Shown here: positions 9,659-20,247 of the stretch, one piece after another | How positions within the stretch are numbered: the stretch's first letter is position 1 | Layout of the letters: each line of letters begins with the position of its first letter | DNA from: Pseudomonas sp. HN11 | Lineage (GTDB): Bacteria; Pseudomonadota; Gammaproteobacteria; Pseudomonadales; Pseudomonadaceae | Length of the DNA stretch: 64,000 bases | Direction: 5' to 3' | Assembly (NCBI RefSeq): GCF_021390155.1 | Contig: NZ_CP089985.1 | Location: 682,001-746,000, forward strand | Made by a program: the position numbers and the translations under genes | Notes under the pieces: generated by a model | Told to the model about the DNA's origin: nothing | The model's input: only the letters and a program-made list of their open reading frames with translations | Databases searched by the model: none

Positions 9659-10197
9659 TGATGGACGCTACTCAAAAGGAGGCCGCACACCGCGCGGCTT
9701 CCGACGCTGAACTGATCTGCTGGGTCGACGAGCAGGACAACCTGCTCGGCACCCTCGTCAGGTCCGACCTGCGCCAGCGCGGCTTGATCGGCCGTTGCAC
9801 CTTTATCTTCCTGTTCAACTCCAAAGGCGAGCTGTGTGTGCATCGACGTACCCTGAGCAAAGCCATGTACCCCGGTTTCTGGGACACGGCGGCGGGTGGG
9901 ATGGTAGCGGCGGGTGAGTCCTATGCCTTGTCGGCGGCCCGGGAGTTGGAAGAAGAACTGGGTGTCGGCGGGGTCGAATTGATCGAACATGACCATTTTT
10001 ACTTCGAAGATGGCGACAGCCGGCTCTGGTGCAAATCCTATTCCGCCGTTTGGGATGGGCCGCTGCGCCTGCAGCCGGAAGAGGTCATGGAAGCGCGCTT
10101 CTTGTCCCTGGAAACAGTCCTGCAGGAAGCTGAACAAAAGCCTTATTGCCCGGATGCCCAGGAAGGCTTGCGGCGCTATCTGGCTTCACGTCGCTAA
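9658..10197 (+). CDS. NUDIX hydrolase
   Basis: 179 aa, likely hydrolysing a nucleoside-diphosphate-linked substrate. The NUDIX box is visible as GGMVAAGESYALSAARELEEELG (written here in outline: G at the start, REL-EEL at the catalytic Mg2+-binding end). The flanking HRRTLSKAMYPGFWDTAAGG and the C-terminal FLSLETVL are typical of the isopentenyl-diphosphate isomerase-like/YfcD branch, but substrate cannot be assigned. ATG at 9658 overlaps the previous stop codon in TGATG; a TTG one codon earlier is less likely. Confidence 0.88.
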   Translation: MMDATQKEAAHRAASDAELICWVDEQDNLLGTLVRSDLRQRGLIGRCTFIFLFNSKGELCVHRRTLSKAMYPGFWDTAAGGMVAAGESYALSAARELEEELGVGGVELIEHDHFYFEDGDSRLWCKSYSAVWDGPLRLQPEEVMEARFLSLETVLQEAEQKPYCPDAQEGLRRYLASRR

Positions 10198-10225
10198 AGT
10201 TGCAGAAATTGGCGCCATTTGGCTC

Positions 10226-10254
10226 TTAGCAAGTCGGCTTTTTGCCGTTACACT
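10226..10254 (+). promoter_or_regulatory. Candidate sigma-70 promoter for the SUI1-like gene
   Basis: TTAGCA (10226-10231), 17-bp spacer, TACACT (10249-10254); each hexamer matches consensus at four of six positions. It lies in the 182-bp gap before the SUI1-type gene. Pattern reading only. Confidence 0.3.
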
Positions 10255-10379
10255 GCGCGACTTTTCACCCGAACCACCTTGGCGGTTCGGTAGCGCTGCC
10301 CCTGCCTGAGTGGGGCTTCGCGGTCGGTTGTTCCCTTTGCGGGCGCCGATCAGTCTTCATCCTCCCGAGAGGATTGCCG

Positions 10380-10751
10380 GTGGCCAAAAAAGCCGCATCC
10401 TTCGCCGCCCTTGGTGGCCTGGTATTTTCCACCGACGCAGGTCGACACTGCCCGGACTGTCGTCAGCCCGTGGATTCGTGTACCTGCAGACAAACCCTGA
10501 TCCCTGAAGGCGACGGTATTGCCCGCGTGCGACGCGAGAGCAAGGGCCGTGGCGGCAAGACGGTGACCACCATCACTGGCGTGCCGTTGGCCGAAGAAGC
10601 GCTGAAGGAACTGGCCACGACGTTGAAAAAACGCTGTGGCACAGGAGGCTCGTTGAAAGACGGCGTCATCGAGATCCAGGGCGATCACGTCGAGTTGCTG
10701 TTGGCCGAGCTGATCAAGCTCGGGTACAAGGCCAAGAAGTCCGGCGGCTGA
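10380..10751 (+). CDS. SUI1/YciH-type translation initiation factor-like protein
   Basis: 123 aa; homologue of E. coli YciH and eukaryotic eIF1 (PA4840 by synteny). A short N-terminal part carries two Cys pairs (HCPDC and CTC, about residues 25-37), suggesting a zinc knuckle. The SUI1 domain follows (RRESKGRGGKTVTTITG, CGTGGSLKDGVIEIQGDH, about 50-118), ending in a basic tail. YciH affects fidelity of initiation in vitro. The GTG at 10380 is chosen because GAGAGGA lies just upstream and the protein then begins MAKKAASFAALGG; longer in-frame versions lack family support. Confidence 0.88.
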   Translation: MAKKAASFAALGGLVFSTDAGRHCPDCRQPVDSCTCRQTLIPEGDGIARVRRESKGRGGKTVTTITGVPLAEEALKELATTLKKRCGTGGSLKDGVIEIQGDHVELLLAELIKLGYKAKKSGG

Positions 10752-10894
10752 AAGCCTCTTCCCGACCTGTGTCTAAACTCTGTCCTGCGCATGGGGTCCT
10801 ACCTTGCACGCAGGCAAATCGTCATTTTCATTCTTTAGACTGCGCCAGCCTCTGATAGGGGCGGTGCCTTCGACTTCATTTATAGGGGACTTCG

Positions 10895-12808
<1,914 letters not shown>

Positions 12809-12830
12809 GTCGGGTTGATGTAAATCCCCT

Positions 12831-12918
12831 GTGGGAGCGGGCTTGCTCGCGAAAGCGGTACATTCAGTCACACATGTGTTAACTGACCCACTGCTTTCGC
12901 GAGCAAGCCCGCTCTCAC
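12831..12918. repeat. Intact REPIN between speA and esterase remnant
   Basis: Left arm GTGGGAGCGGGCTTGCTCGC plus GAAAGC (12831-12856) is repeated in inverse at 12893-12918 with one mismatch over 26 bp, separated by 36 bp. Standard Pseudomonas REPIN, likely mobilised by a RAYT transposase elsewhere in the genome. Confidence 0.88.
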
Positions 12919-12964
12919 ATTTGGTTCTCCATCTTGGTAGTACCTTCTGTGTGGGGGCTGAAAG

Positions 12965-13435
12965 ATGTCGAGCAAACTCTTGCAAGCCTTCACCCTGGCA
13001 TTCACCGCGCGGTGGCTGAGCGTTGTTGATATGTCGCCATCGATGCTCAAGGGCCGGATCGGTCTGGCCGGGCCGTATGACTTTCTGCCGATTGAAAATC
13101 CTGACGTGAAACCGGTGTTTTTCTTCCCCGATTCACCGCCGGATTCCCAGCCGATCAACCACGTCAGCCGTGATGCACCGCCAAGCCTGTTGATCGCCTC
13201 AACGGACGACAAGCTCGTCAATCCCGAGCGCAATACCGGCGGGCTCGCTGTGAGATTACGGGCTGCGGGTGTGCCCGCGGAGGCGTTCTACTTCGGCAAG
13301 ACCAATCACCAGACACTGGTGGCGGCCGTGGCTAAACCGTTGCGGTGGCTGGCGCCGGTCTTGGATCGCGTCACAGCATTTATCCAAGCCACTGATCCTG
13401 TCGGTTCAAGCGCCAGGCAATCGCCCACAAAGTAA
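12965..13435 (+). pseudogene. Truncated alpha/beta-hydrolase (esterase) remnant
   Basis: The 156-aa frame holds only the C-terminal half of a BD-FAE/esterase-type alpha/beta hydrolase: GLAGPYDFLPI, then SRDAPPSLLIASTDDKLVNP (acid loop) and NHQTLV (catalytic His region). The nucleophile elbow GHSAG and the N-terminal oxyanion loop that should precede PRWL-MSPSMLKG are absent; residues 1-20 are unrelated. The break falls about 47 bp after a REPIN. The 3' end overlaps the convergent MATE gene by 56 bp. I infer a decayed gene; expression as a short protein cannot be ruled out. Confidence 0.7.
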
Positions 13436-14717
13436 GGCTACGCAAGGCCATGAACAGCAGGAAGGTTATCCACAGTCCGTGGTTGCCCAAACCCTGCAGC
13501 GCCAAGGCAAGGGGCAGTGTCAGCAAGACCGTCAGCAGCATGCCATTGCGCATCTCCCGCGCGCGGGTGGCGCCGATGAACAGGCCGTCCAGCAAGTAAC
13601 TCCACACCGCAATCAACGGCAGTACCGCCAGATAAGGCAGGTAGAGGTCGGCCGTCTCGCGCACGCTGGGGATATCGGTCTGCATGGCGATAAACAGGTG
13701 GCCGCCGACGGTGAACAGCAGGGCAAAGCCGACGCTGGCGATCAACGACCAACCTCCGGCCACCACCAGTGAGCGGCGCAGGGATTGGCGGTCGTGGGCG
13801 CCAATGGCGTGGCCGCACAGGGCTTCGACGGCGTGGGCCAATCCATCCAAGGCGTGAGCGGTCAGCAGCAGGCCGTTAAGCAGCAACGCGTTGGCGGCCA
13901 CGGTGGCATCGCCCAGGCGTGCGCCTTGCACCGTGATCATGAAAAACACCGATTGCAGCGCGAGGCTGCGGATGAAAATGTCGCGGTTGACCGCCAGCAG
14001 CGGGCGCCAGCTCTCCCAGAGTTTAAGCGCAGCCCAGGCGATATGGCCGGGGTAGGCACGCAGGGCTTTTTGCGTCATCGCCAGGCCGAGCAGGGCGCCG
14101 GTCCATTCCGCCAAGACGGACGCACGCGCCGAACCGACCACCCCCCAATCCAGACCGAGTACGAACCACAGGTTCAGGGCGATGTTGACCAGGTTGGTGG
14201 TCAGCAGAATCGCCAAAGGCGCGCGGGCGTTCTGCGTGCCCAGGAACCAGCCGACCAGCGCGTAGCTGGCCAACGCAGCCGGTAAGCCGAAGAGGCGGGT
14301 GTGGAAGAATTCTTGGGTCAGTTGACTGAGTTCGGCAGAAGGCTGCATCCACTCCAGCGCGAGATGGCTCAGCGGAATGCCCACCGTACCCAATAGCATC
14401 GCCAGCCCCAGTGCGAGCAGCAGGCCTTGCAACAGGATCTGCCGCAGCGCGGCCCCATCATTGCGTCCGGCAGCCTGAGCGGCGAAACCGGTGGAGCCCA
14501 TGCGCAGGAAACCCATGGCCCAGGCGAGAAAGGTATACAGGCTGGCCCCGACCGCAACGGCGCCCAACTGGTGCGCGTGGGGCAGGTGGCCGATGACCAT
14601 GCTGTCGACCAGCGCCACCAACGGCACCGAAATATTCGACAGGATCATCGGCGCGGCCAGGGCCCAGACGCGGCGGTGGGTGGGGCGGTGGCGCCAGTCG
14701 GTGAGTAAGGTGGGCAT
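13380..14717 (-). CDS. MATE family efflux transporter (DinF-like)
   Basis: 445 aa, about twelve hydrophobic segments, inner membrane. Two homologous MatE halves are visible: the first opens VWALAAPMILSNISVPLVALVDSMVIGHL, and a second set begins near FIRSLALQSVFFMITVQGA. This is the DinF branch of Na+/H+-coupled exporters; substrate unknown. ATG at 14717 (MPTLLTDWRHRPTHRRV) has TAGGAGCC eight bases upstream; the extension to 14834 is rejected because it lacks a Shine-Dalgarno and family similarity. A seven-cytosine tract precedes the Shine-Dalgarno. Divergent from yfhM. Confidence 0.9.
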   Translation of the reverse strand: MPTLLTDWRHRPTHRRVWALAAPMILSNISVPLVALVDSMVIGHLPHAHQLGAVAVGASLYTFLAWAMGFLRMGSTGFAAQAAGRNDGAALRQILLQGLLLALGLAMLLGTVGIPLSHLALEWMQPSAELSQLTQEFFHTRLFGLPAALASYALVGWFLGTQNARAPLAILLTTNLVNIALNLWFVLGLDWGVVGSARASVLAEWTGALLGLAMTQKALRAYPGHIAWAALKLWESWRPLLAVNRDIFIRSLALQSVFFMITVQGARLGDATVAANALLLNGLLLTAHALDGLAHAVEALCGHAIGAHDRQSLRRSLVVAGGWSLIASVGFALLFTVGGHLFIAMQTDIPSVRETADLYLPYLAVLPLIAVWSYLLDGLFIGATRAREMRNGMLLTVLLTLPLALALQGLGNHGLWITFLLFMALRSLTLWAIAWRLNRQDQWLG

Positions 14718-14894
14718 GCAGGCTCCTAGGGGGGGTGGCATTGTAACTGGCTGCCCTTGGCTGTGGGATTTTGCTTGATCAACGACGGCCTCAGAACCAA
14801 ACCACCCTCTGTCGGTCAATGTGACCAGCACCACATCGGCCTCTTGCGGGCTGATATATAGTCACTTCTCGGCCCCCTTCACAACGAGTGCCCC

Positions 14895-17800
14895 ATGCTT
14901 AACAAAGGACTGTTCCTTGCCTGCGCGCTGGCCCTGCTGAGCGCCTGCGATTCCTCCGATAAACCGGCTGCCCCGACCGCTCCCCCAGCAACGACGGTTG
15001 CGCCCAAACCGGCCAAGGCGGCAGTGGATGTGGCGGCGCTGAAACAGCGTTACGCCGGACGTGACTTGAGTGTGGTGGACGTGTCCGAGGTGCAACTCGA
15101 CGGCGCCAGCACGCTTTCCGTGAGCTTTTCCATCCCGTTGGATCCTGATCAGAAATTCGCCGACAAACTTCACTTGGTGGACAGCAAGTCCGGCAAGGTC
15201 GATGGCGCCTGGGAAATCTCCGACAACCTGATGGAACTGCGCCTGCGCCACCTGGAGCCGCAGCGCAAACTGGTGCTCACGGTCGATGCCGGCGTAAAGG
15301 CGGTCAATGACAACAAGCTTGCCGCCGAATACACCGCGCGCCTGGAAACCCGTGACCTGCAAGCCACCGTCGGCTTCGCCAGCCGTGGCACCTTGTTGCC
15401 GACGCGCCTGGCCGAAGGCCTGCCGGTGATCGCGCTGAACGTCGATAAGATCGATGTCGAATTCTTCCGCATCAAACCCGAATCCCTGCCAACATTCCTC
15501 GCGCAGTGGGGCCGCAACACCAGTCTGCAAAGTTATGAATCCCGCGAACTGCTGCCCTTGGCCGACCTGGTCTATGGCGGTCGTTTCGACCTGAACCCGG
15601 CGCGCAACACCCGCGAGACGCTGTTGCTGCCGATCGCCGGCCTCAAGCAACTGCAGCAGCCAGGCGTATACCTGGCGGTGATGCGCGCCTCGGGCACTTA
15701 CAATTATTCCCAACCGGCCACGCTGTTCACCCTGAGTGATATCGGCCTATCGGTACACCGTTACGCCAATCGCCTGGACGTGTTTACCCAAGCGCTGGAA
15801 GGTGGCAAGGCGTTGGACGGCGTCGACCTTGAAGTGCTCGATGCCGAGGGCCGCGTATTGGGCCAGGGTAAGACCCAGAAGGGTGGCCACGCTGAGTTGC
15901 CATTGCCGAAAAAAGCCCAGGTGTTGTTGGCCAAGCAGGGCGAGCAAACCAGTATGTTGCGCCTCGACAGTGCCGCGCTGGACCTGGCTGAGTTCGACAT
16001 CGGCGGCCAACCGTCCCACCCCTTGCAATTTTTTGTGTTCGGCCCGCGTGATCTGTATCGACCTGGGGAAACCGTGCTGCTCAACGCCCTGCTGCGGGAC
16101 AAGGATGGTAATGCCGTCAAACCGCAACCGGTGAGCGTCGAAGTGCGTCGTCCGGATGAGCAGGTCAGCCGCAAGTTCGTCTGGGATGCCGATGCATCCG
16201 GCCTCTATCAATATCAACTGCAACTGGCCGGTGAAGCGCCGACCGGACGCTGGCAGTTGGTGTTTGACCTGGGCGATGGCAAACCGCAGTTGTATGAATT
16301 CCTCGTCGAAGACTTCCTGCCTGAACGCCTGGCGCTGGAGCTCAAGGGCAGCGACACGGCGTTGAGCCCGGCAGACAATCCGGTGATTCAGGTCAACGGT
16401 CGCTATCTGTATGGCGCACCTGCGTCAGGCAACCGGGTCAGTGGGCAAGTCTATGTGCGCCCACTGCGCGAGGCGGTCAAGTCGCTGCCGGGCTACCAGT
16501 TCGGTTCGGTCACCGAAGAAGAACTGAGCCAGGATTTCGAGCTGGACGAAAGCGTGCTCGACGCCAAGGGCCAGGAAGTACTGACCCTGGAAAGCAAATG
16601 GGCCGAGGCCAAGTCGCCGCTGCAACTGATCGTACAGGCCAGCCTGCAAGAGTCGGGCGGACGGCCGATCACCCGACGCCTGGTGCAGCCGATCTGGCCG
16701 GCCGAGCAACTGCCGGGTCTACGTGGGTTGTTTGACGGCAAGGAAACCAATGGCGATGGTCCAGCGGAACTCGAAGTGTTGCTGGCCAATCAGGACGGGC
16801 AGAAACTCGCCGCGCCAAATCTCAAGGTGCGCCTGGTGCGCGAGCGTCGCGACTACTACTGGAACTACTCCGAGAACGATGGCTGGAGCTATCACTTCAA
16901 CGAGAAATTCCTCAACCTCGACGAACAGACCCTGAACATCAAGGCTGGCGATACCGCCAAGGTCAGCTTCCAGGTGGAGTGGGGCCCATATCGCGTCGAA
17001 GTCGAAGACCCGCAGACCGGGCTGGTCAGCAGCCTGCGCTTCTGGGCAGGCTATCAGGCCCAGGACAACACCGAAGGCGGCGCCGTGCGGCCTGATCAGG
17101 TGAAACTGGCGCTGGATAAACCCGCCTATGGCGACGGCGATACTGCCAATGTCACCGTGACGCCGCCGGCGGCCGGTAAAGGCTACCTGCTGGTGGAATC
17201 CGCCGAAGGCCCGCTGTGGTGGCAGGAAATCGATGTGCCGGCTGAAGGCAAAAGCTTTGCCGTGAAGCTTGACCCGAAATGGTCGCGCCATGATTTGTAT
17301 GTCAGCGCTTTGGTGATCCGTCCCGGCGAGCGTAAAGCCAACATCACGCCTAAACGTGCGGTGGGTCTGCTGCACCTGCCGCTGGATCGCACCCAGCGCA
17401 AACTCGGCGTGACCCTCACCGCGCCGGAAAAAATGCGCCCCAAACAGCCGCTCACCGTGAAAATCGCCGCCAAGAATGCCGATGGCAGCGTGCCGAAACA
17501 GGTGCATGTGCTGGTGGCAGCGGTGGACGTGGGCATCCTGAATATCACCGAATACCCGACGCCCGATCCGTATTCCAGCCTGTTCGGCCGCAAAGCCTAT
17601 GGTGTCGATCAGTTCGACATCTATGGCCAGTTGATCGAAGCCGGCCAAGGTCGATTGGCCAGCCTGGCATTTGGTGGCGACGCGGCATTGGCCAAGGGCG
17701 GCAAGCGCCCGGACACCAGCGTGACCATCGTCGCCCTGCAAAGCGCACCGGTGACCTTGAATGAGCAAGGCGAGGGCGAAGTCAGCGTCAATATCCCCGA

Positions 17801-19793
17801 CTTCAACGGCGAGTTGCGGCTGATGGCCCAGGCCTGGAGCGATGATCGCTACGGCATGGCTGAAGCCAAGACGGTGATTGCGGCACCGTTGATTGCCGAG
17901 CTGTCGGCGCCGCGCTTCATGGCGGGCGGTGACCAGACAACGTTGGCGCTGGACTTGTCCAACCTGTCGGGCAAGGCGCAGAAACTCGATGTGCAATTGA
18001 CTGCCGAGGGGCAGTTGGAATTGGTCAACAGTGGCGCGCAAACCGTTGAACTCAAACAAGGCCAGCGCACCACCCTGCGGATTCCGGTGAAAGCCTGGGG
18101 CGGGCTGGGCCAGGGCAAGGTCAAGGTGACGGTCAATGGGCTGGACCTGCCGGGTGAAAACCTGCCGCCGTTCAGCCGCGAATGGACCCTGGGCGTACGC
18201 CCGGCGTATCCCGCGTTGCTCAAGCATTATCGTGCGGTGCTCAAAAGCGAGCCATGGAGCCTGCCTTCCGGCACTCTGGATCAGTTCGATACCTCGGGCC
18301 GCCAGGCTTTGCTGAGCTTATCGAGCCGTCCACCGCTGAACCTCGGTGCACAGATCAGTGCGCTCAAGGCCTACCCCTATGGTTGTCTGGAGCAGACTGC
18401 CAGCGGCCTGTACCCATCGTTGTATGCCGATGACGCGTTGCTCAAGCGCTTGTCAATCAAAGGTGAGTCGGACAGCGAGCGCAAACGCAAGATCGAGCTG
18501 GGCATCGAGCGCCTGCTGGGCATGCAGCGCTACAACGGCAGCTTTGGTTTGTGGGGCGCCGATGGCGAAGAAGAATATTGGCTGACGGCTTACGTCACCG
18601 ATTTCCTGTTGCGTGCTCGCGACCAGGGTTTTGCCGTACCGCCTGAGGCTCTGAAAAAAGCCAGTGAGCGCCTGCTGCGCTACGTGCAGGAACGCAACCT
18701 GATCGACGTCGATTACAGCGACAACGCCGACCACACCCGCTTTGCCGTACAGGCCTACGCGGGCATGGTGCTGGCGCGCAGTCAGCAGGCGCCGTTGGGG
18801 GCGTTGCGCAGCATTTTCGAACGTCGCAGCGATGCGCGCTCCGGCCTGCCGCTGGTGCAGTTGGCCATCGCGTTGCAGAAGATGGGCGACCAGCCACGGG
18901 CTGATCAGGCCTTGCTCGCCGGCCTGGCGGCACAGCGCAATGCGAATGAATGGCTGGCCGACTACGGCAGCCCGCTGCGCGACCAGGCAATGATCCTGGC
19001 GTTGCTGGAAGAGAACGACTTAGCCAAGGGCAAGCGCGAGGAGCGTCTGTTTACGCTGTCGGATCAACTGGCGACCAGCCCGTACCTGTCGACCCAGGAG
19101 CGCAATTCGCTGTTCCTGGCCGGGCGTCTCGGGTTTGCCAAGCCGGACTCGAACTGGCAGGTATCATTGACTGGCAGTGGCGGTGTGCAAGAACTGAACA
19201 ATCAGCAGTCGACGCTCGAATTGGAAGGTAAGTTGCTATCCAGTGATTTGACCATGAGTAATCAGGGCGAGACACCGGTTTACCAACAACTGACGATTTC
19301 GGGTTATCCACAGGTGCCTCCTGCACCGGGTGGCGACAACCTGAGCATCCGCCGCGAATACTTGGGCATGAACGGCCAACCGTTGAACCTGCGCAGCCTC
19401 AACAGCGGCGATTTGGTGCTGGTGCATCTGGCGGTCAGTGCCAAGCAGCGTGTGCCGGACGCGTTGGTGGTGGATTTGCTGCCCGCTGGTCTTGAGTTGG
19501 AAAACCAGAATCTGGCGCAAAGCGCCGCCAGCCTGGAAAACGCCAGCAGCCAGGTGAAGGAGTGGCGTGAGTCGATGCAGAACGCATCGCTCAAGCACCA
19601 GGAGTTCAGGGATGACCGCTACGTGGCGGCGATCAATATGGAAGGTTCCGGCACTACGCACCTGCTGTACCTGGCGCGTGCCGTGACACCGGGCACCTAC
19701 CGCGTGCCACCGCCGCAAGTGGAGTCGATGTACCGGCCGAACTGGCAGGCGGTGGGCGAGACGCCGGCGGATCTGGTGATCAAGGGGCGGTGA
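14895..19793 (+). CDS. yfhM: Bacterial alpha-2-macroglobulin lipoprotein (YfhM type)
   Basis: 1632-aa protease-trapping lipoprotein. Signal peptide with lipobox LLSAC (Cys18) followed by an Ala/Pro-rich tether; then MG (macroglobulin) beta domains, a bait region near the middle, and the thioester motif GCLEQ with Cys1164 and Gln1167, in the alpha/alpha thioester domain (to about 1420), plus a C-terminal receptor-like domain. It has no Asp at +2 (Ser-Asp in CDSSDKP puts Ser there), so outer-membrane sorting by Lol is possible or the +2 Ser predicts it. In E. coli yfhM is paired with pbpC; here pbpC lies 455 bp downstream. The thioester distinguishes it from the MagD type found in P. aeruginosa, which I recall as lacking it. 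The proposed job is to trap proteases that breach the envelope while PBP1C repairs wall. Confidence 0.92.
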   Translation: MLNKGLFLACALALLSACDSSDKPAAPTAPPATTVAPKPAKAAVDVAALKQRYAGRDLSVVDVSEVQLDGASTLSVSFSIPLDPDQKFADKLHLVDSKSGKVDGAWEISDNLMELRLRHLEPQRKLVLTVDAGVKAVNDNKLAAEYTARLETRDLQATVGFASRGTLLPTRLAEGLPVIALNVDKIDVEFFRIKPESLPTFLAQWGRNTSLQSYESRELLPLADLVYGGRFDLNPARNTRETLLLPIAGLKQLQQPGVYLAVMRASGTYNYSQPATLFTLSDIGLSVHRYANRLDVFTQALEGGKALDGVDLEVLDAEGRVLGQGKTQKGGHAELPLPKKAQVLLAKQGEQTSMLRLDSAALDLAEFDIGGQPSHPLQFFVFGPRDLYRPGETVLLNALLRDKDGNAVKPQPVSVEVRRPDEQVSRKFVWDADASGLYQYQLQLAGEAPTGRWQLVFDLGDGKPQLYEFLVEDFLPERLALELKGSDTALSPADNPVIQVNGRYLYGAPASGNRVSGQVYVRPLREAVKSLPGYQFGSVTEEELSQDFELDESVLDAKGQEVLTLESKWAEAKSPLQLIVQASLQESGGRPITRRLVQPIWPAEQLPGLRGLFDGKETNGDGPAELEVLLANQDGQKLAAPNLKVRLVRERRDYYWNYSENDGWSYHFNEKFLNLDEQTLNIKAGDTAKVSFQVEWGPYRVEVEDPQTGLVSSLRFWAGYQAQDNTEGGAVRPDQVKLALDKPAYGDGDTANVTVTPPAAGKGYLLVESAEGPLWWQEIDVPAEGKSFAVKLDPKWSRHDLYVSALVIRPGERKANITPKRAVGLLHLPLDRTQRKLGVTLTAPEKMRPKQPLTVKIAAKNADGSVPKQVHVLVAAVDVGILNITEYPTPDPYSSLFGRKAYGVDQFDIYGQLIEAGQGRLASLAFGGDAALAKGGKRPDTSVTIVALQSAPVTLNEQGEGEVSVNIPDFNGELRLMAQAWSDDRYGMAEAKTVIAAPLIAELSAPRFMAGGDQTTLALDLSNLSGKAQKLDVQLTAEGQLELVNSGAQTVELKQGQRTTLRIPVKAWGGLGQGKVKVTVNGLDLPGENLPPFSREWTLGVRPAYPALLKHYRAVLKSEPWSLPSGTLDQFDTSGRQALLSLSSRPPLNLGAQISALKAYPYGCLEQTASGLYPSLYADDALLKRLSIKGESDSERKRKIELGIERLLGMQRYNGSFGLWGADGEEEYWLTAYVTDFLLRARDQGFAVPPEALKKASERLLRYVQERNLIDVDYSDNADHTRFAVQAYAGMVLARSQQAPLGALRSIFERRSDARSGLPLVQLAIALQKMGDQPRADQALLAGLAAQRNANEWLADYGSPLRDQAMILALLEENDLAKGKREERLFTLSDQLATSPYLSTQERNSLFLAGRLGFAKPDSNWQVSLTGSGGVQELNNQQSTLELEGKLLSSDLTMSNQGETPVYQQLTISGYPQVPPAPGGDNLSIRREYLGMNGQPLNLRSLNSGDLVLVHLAVSAKQRVPDALVVDLLPAGLELENQNLAQSAASLENASSQVKEWRESMQNASLKHQEFRDDRYVAAINMEGSGTTHLLYLARAVTPGTYRVPPPQVESMYRPNWQAVGETPADLVIKGR

Positions 19794-19820
19794 AGGCCTC
19801 AATTTGAACTGGGATCAAAT

Positions 19821-19841
19821 GTGGGAGCGGCTTGCTCCCAC
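19821..19841. terminator. Hairpin after yfhM (half-REP)
   Basis: Perfect GTGGGAGC/GCTCCCAC stem with a five-base loop in the gap between convergent yfhM and the small membrane gene. No T tract follows on either strand; it resembles the outer part of a REP palindrome and may act as a transcript-end hairpin. Confidence 0.5.
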
Positions 19842-19864
19842 ACGGGATTCGTGGTGTTTTTGGG

Positions 19865-20158
19865 TTAGTGGACGACCCAGCTCAATAGCCATAGGCCCAG
19901 CAGTAACCAGATAATCCCCATGATGATCGATGCCCGCATGAAAGCGCGCACCGCCGAGTACAGCAGCATCAGGCCGATGATCAGGGTGATGATGCTGATG
20001 ATCGAGGTGTCCATGCCCAAGGTGCGGGACAGGCCATCGATGAAGTTGCCACCGGCATGGGTCAGCGCGCCGAACAGGCCGCTGAGTCCGTCGACGATAA
20101 AGCGGATGATGGAGCCGAGCGCCTGGCCCAACCATCCGAAAAAGCTTTCTACCTGCAT
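19865..20158 (-). CDS. Small membrane protein, unknown function
   Basis: 97 aa, start supported by AGGA nine bases before the ATG. An amphipathic, glycine-rich N-terminus (about 1-48, FGWLGQALGSIIRFIVDGL) is followed by two strongly hydrophobic segments (about 51-70 and 74-95) ending LLSWVVH. I recognise no family name. It stands on the opposite strand between yfhM and pbpC, which are adjacent in E. coli, and its start is 89 bp from the pbpC start, so the two genes share a divergent promoter region and may answer the same regulator. Confidence 0.75.
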   Translation of the reverse strand: MQVESFFGWLGQALGSIIRFIVDGLSGLFGALTHAGGNFIDGLSRTLGMDTSIISIITLIIGLMLLYSAVRAFMRASIIMGIIWLLLGLWLLSWVVH

Positions 20159-20247
20159 ATGTATGTCCTGATGAGAAGGTGGCGTATCTGTGCCTTTGGT
20201 TGTTATTGCAACAGGCTAGTTCCCTACCAGCATAGAGGTTTGCCCGT

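Noticed and set aside
12831-12918. Insertion sequence or CRISPR-like repeat
   Set aside because: A pair of inverted REP sequences without transposase; standard REPIN.
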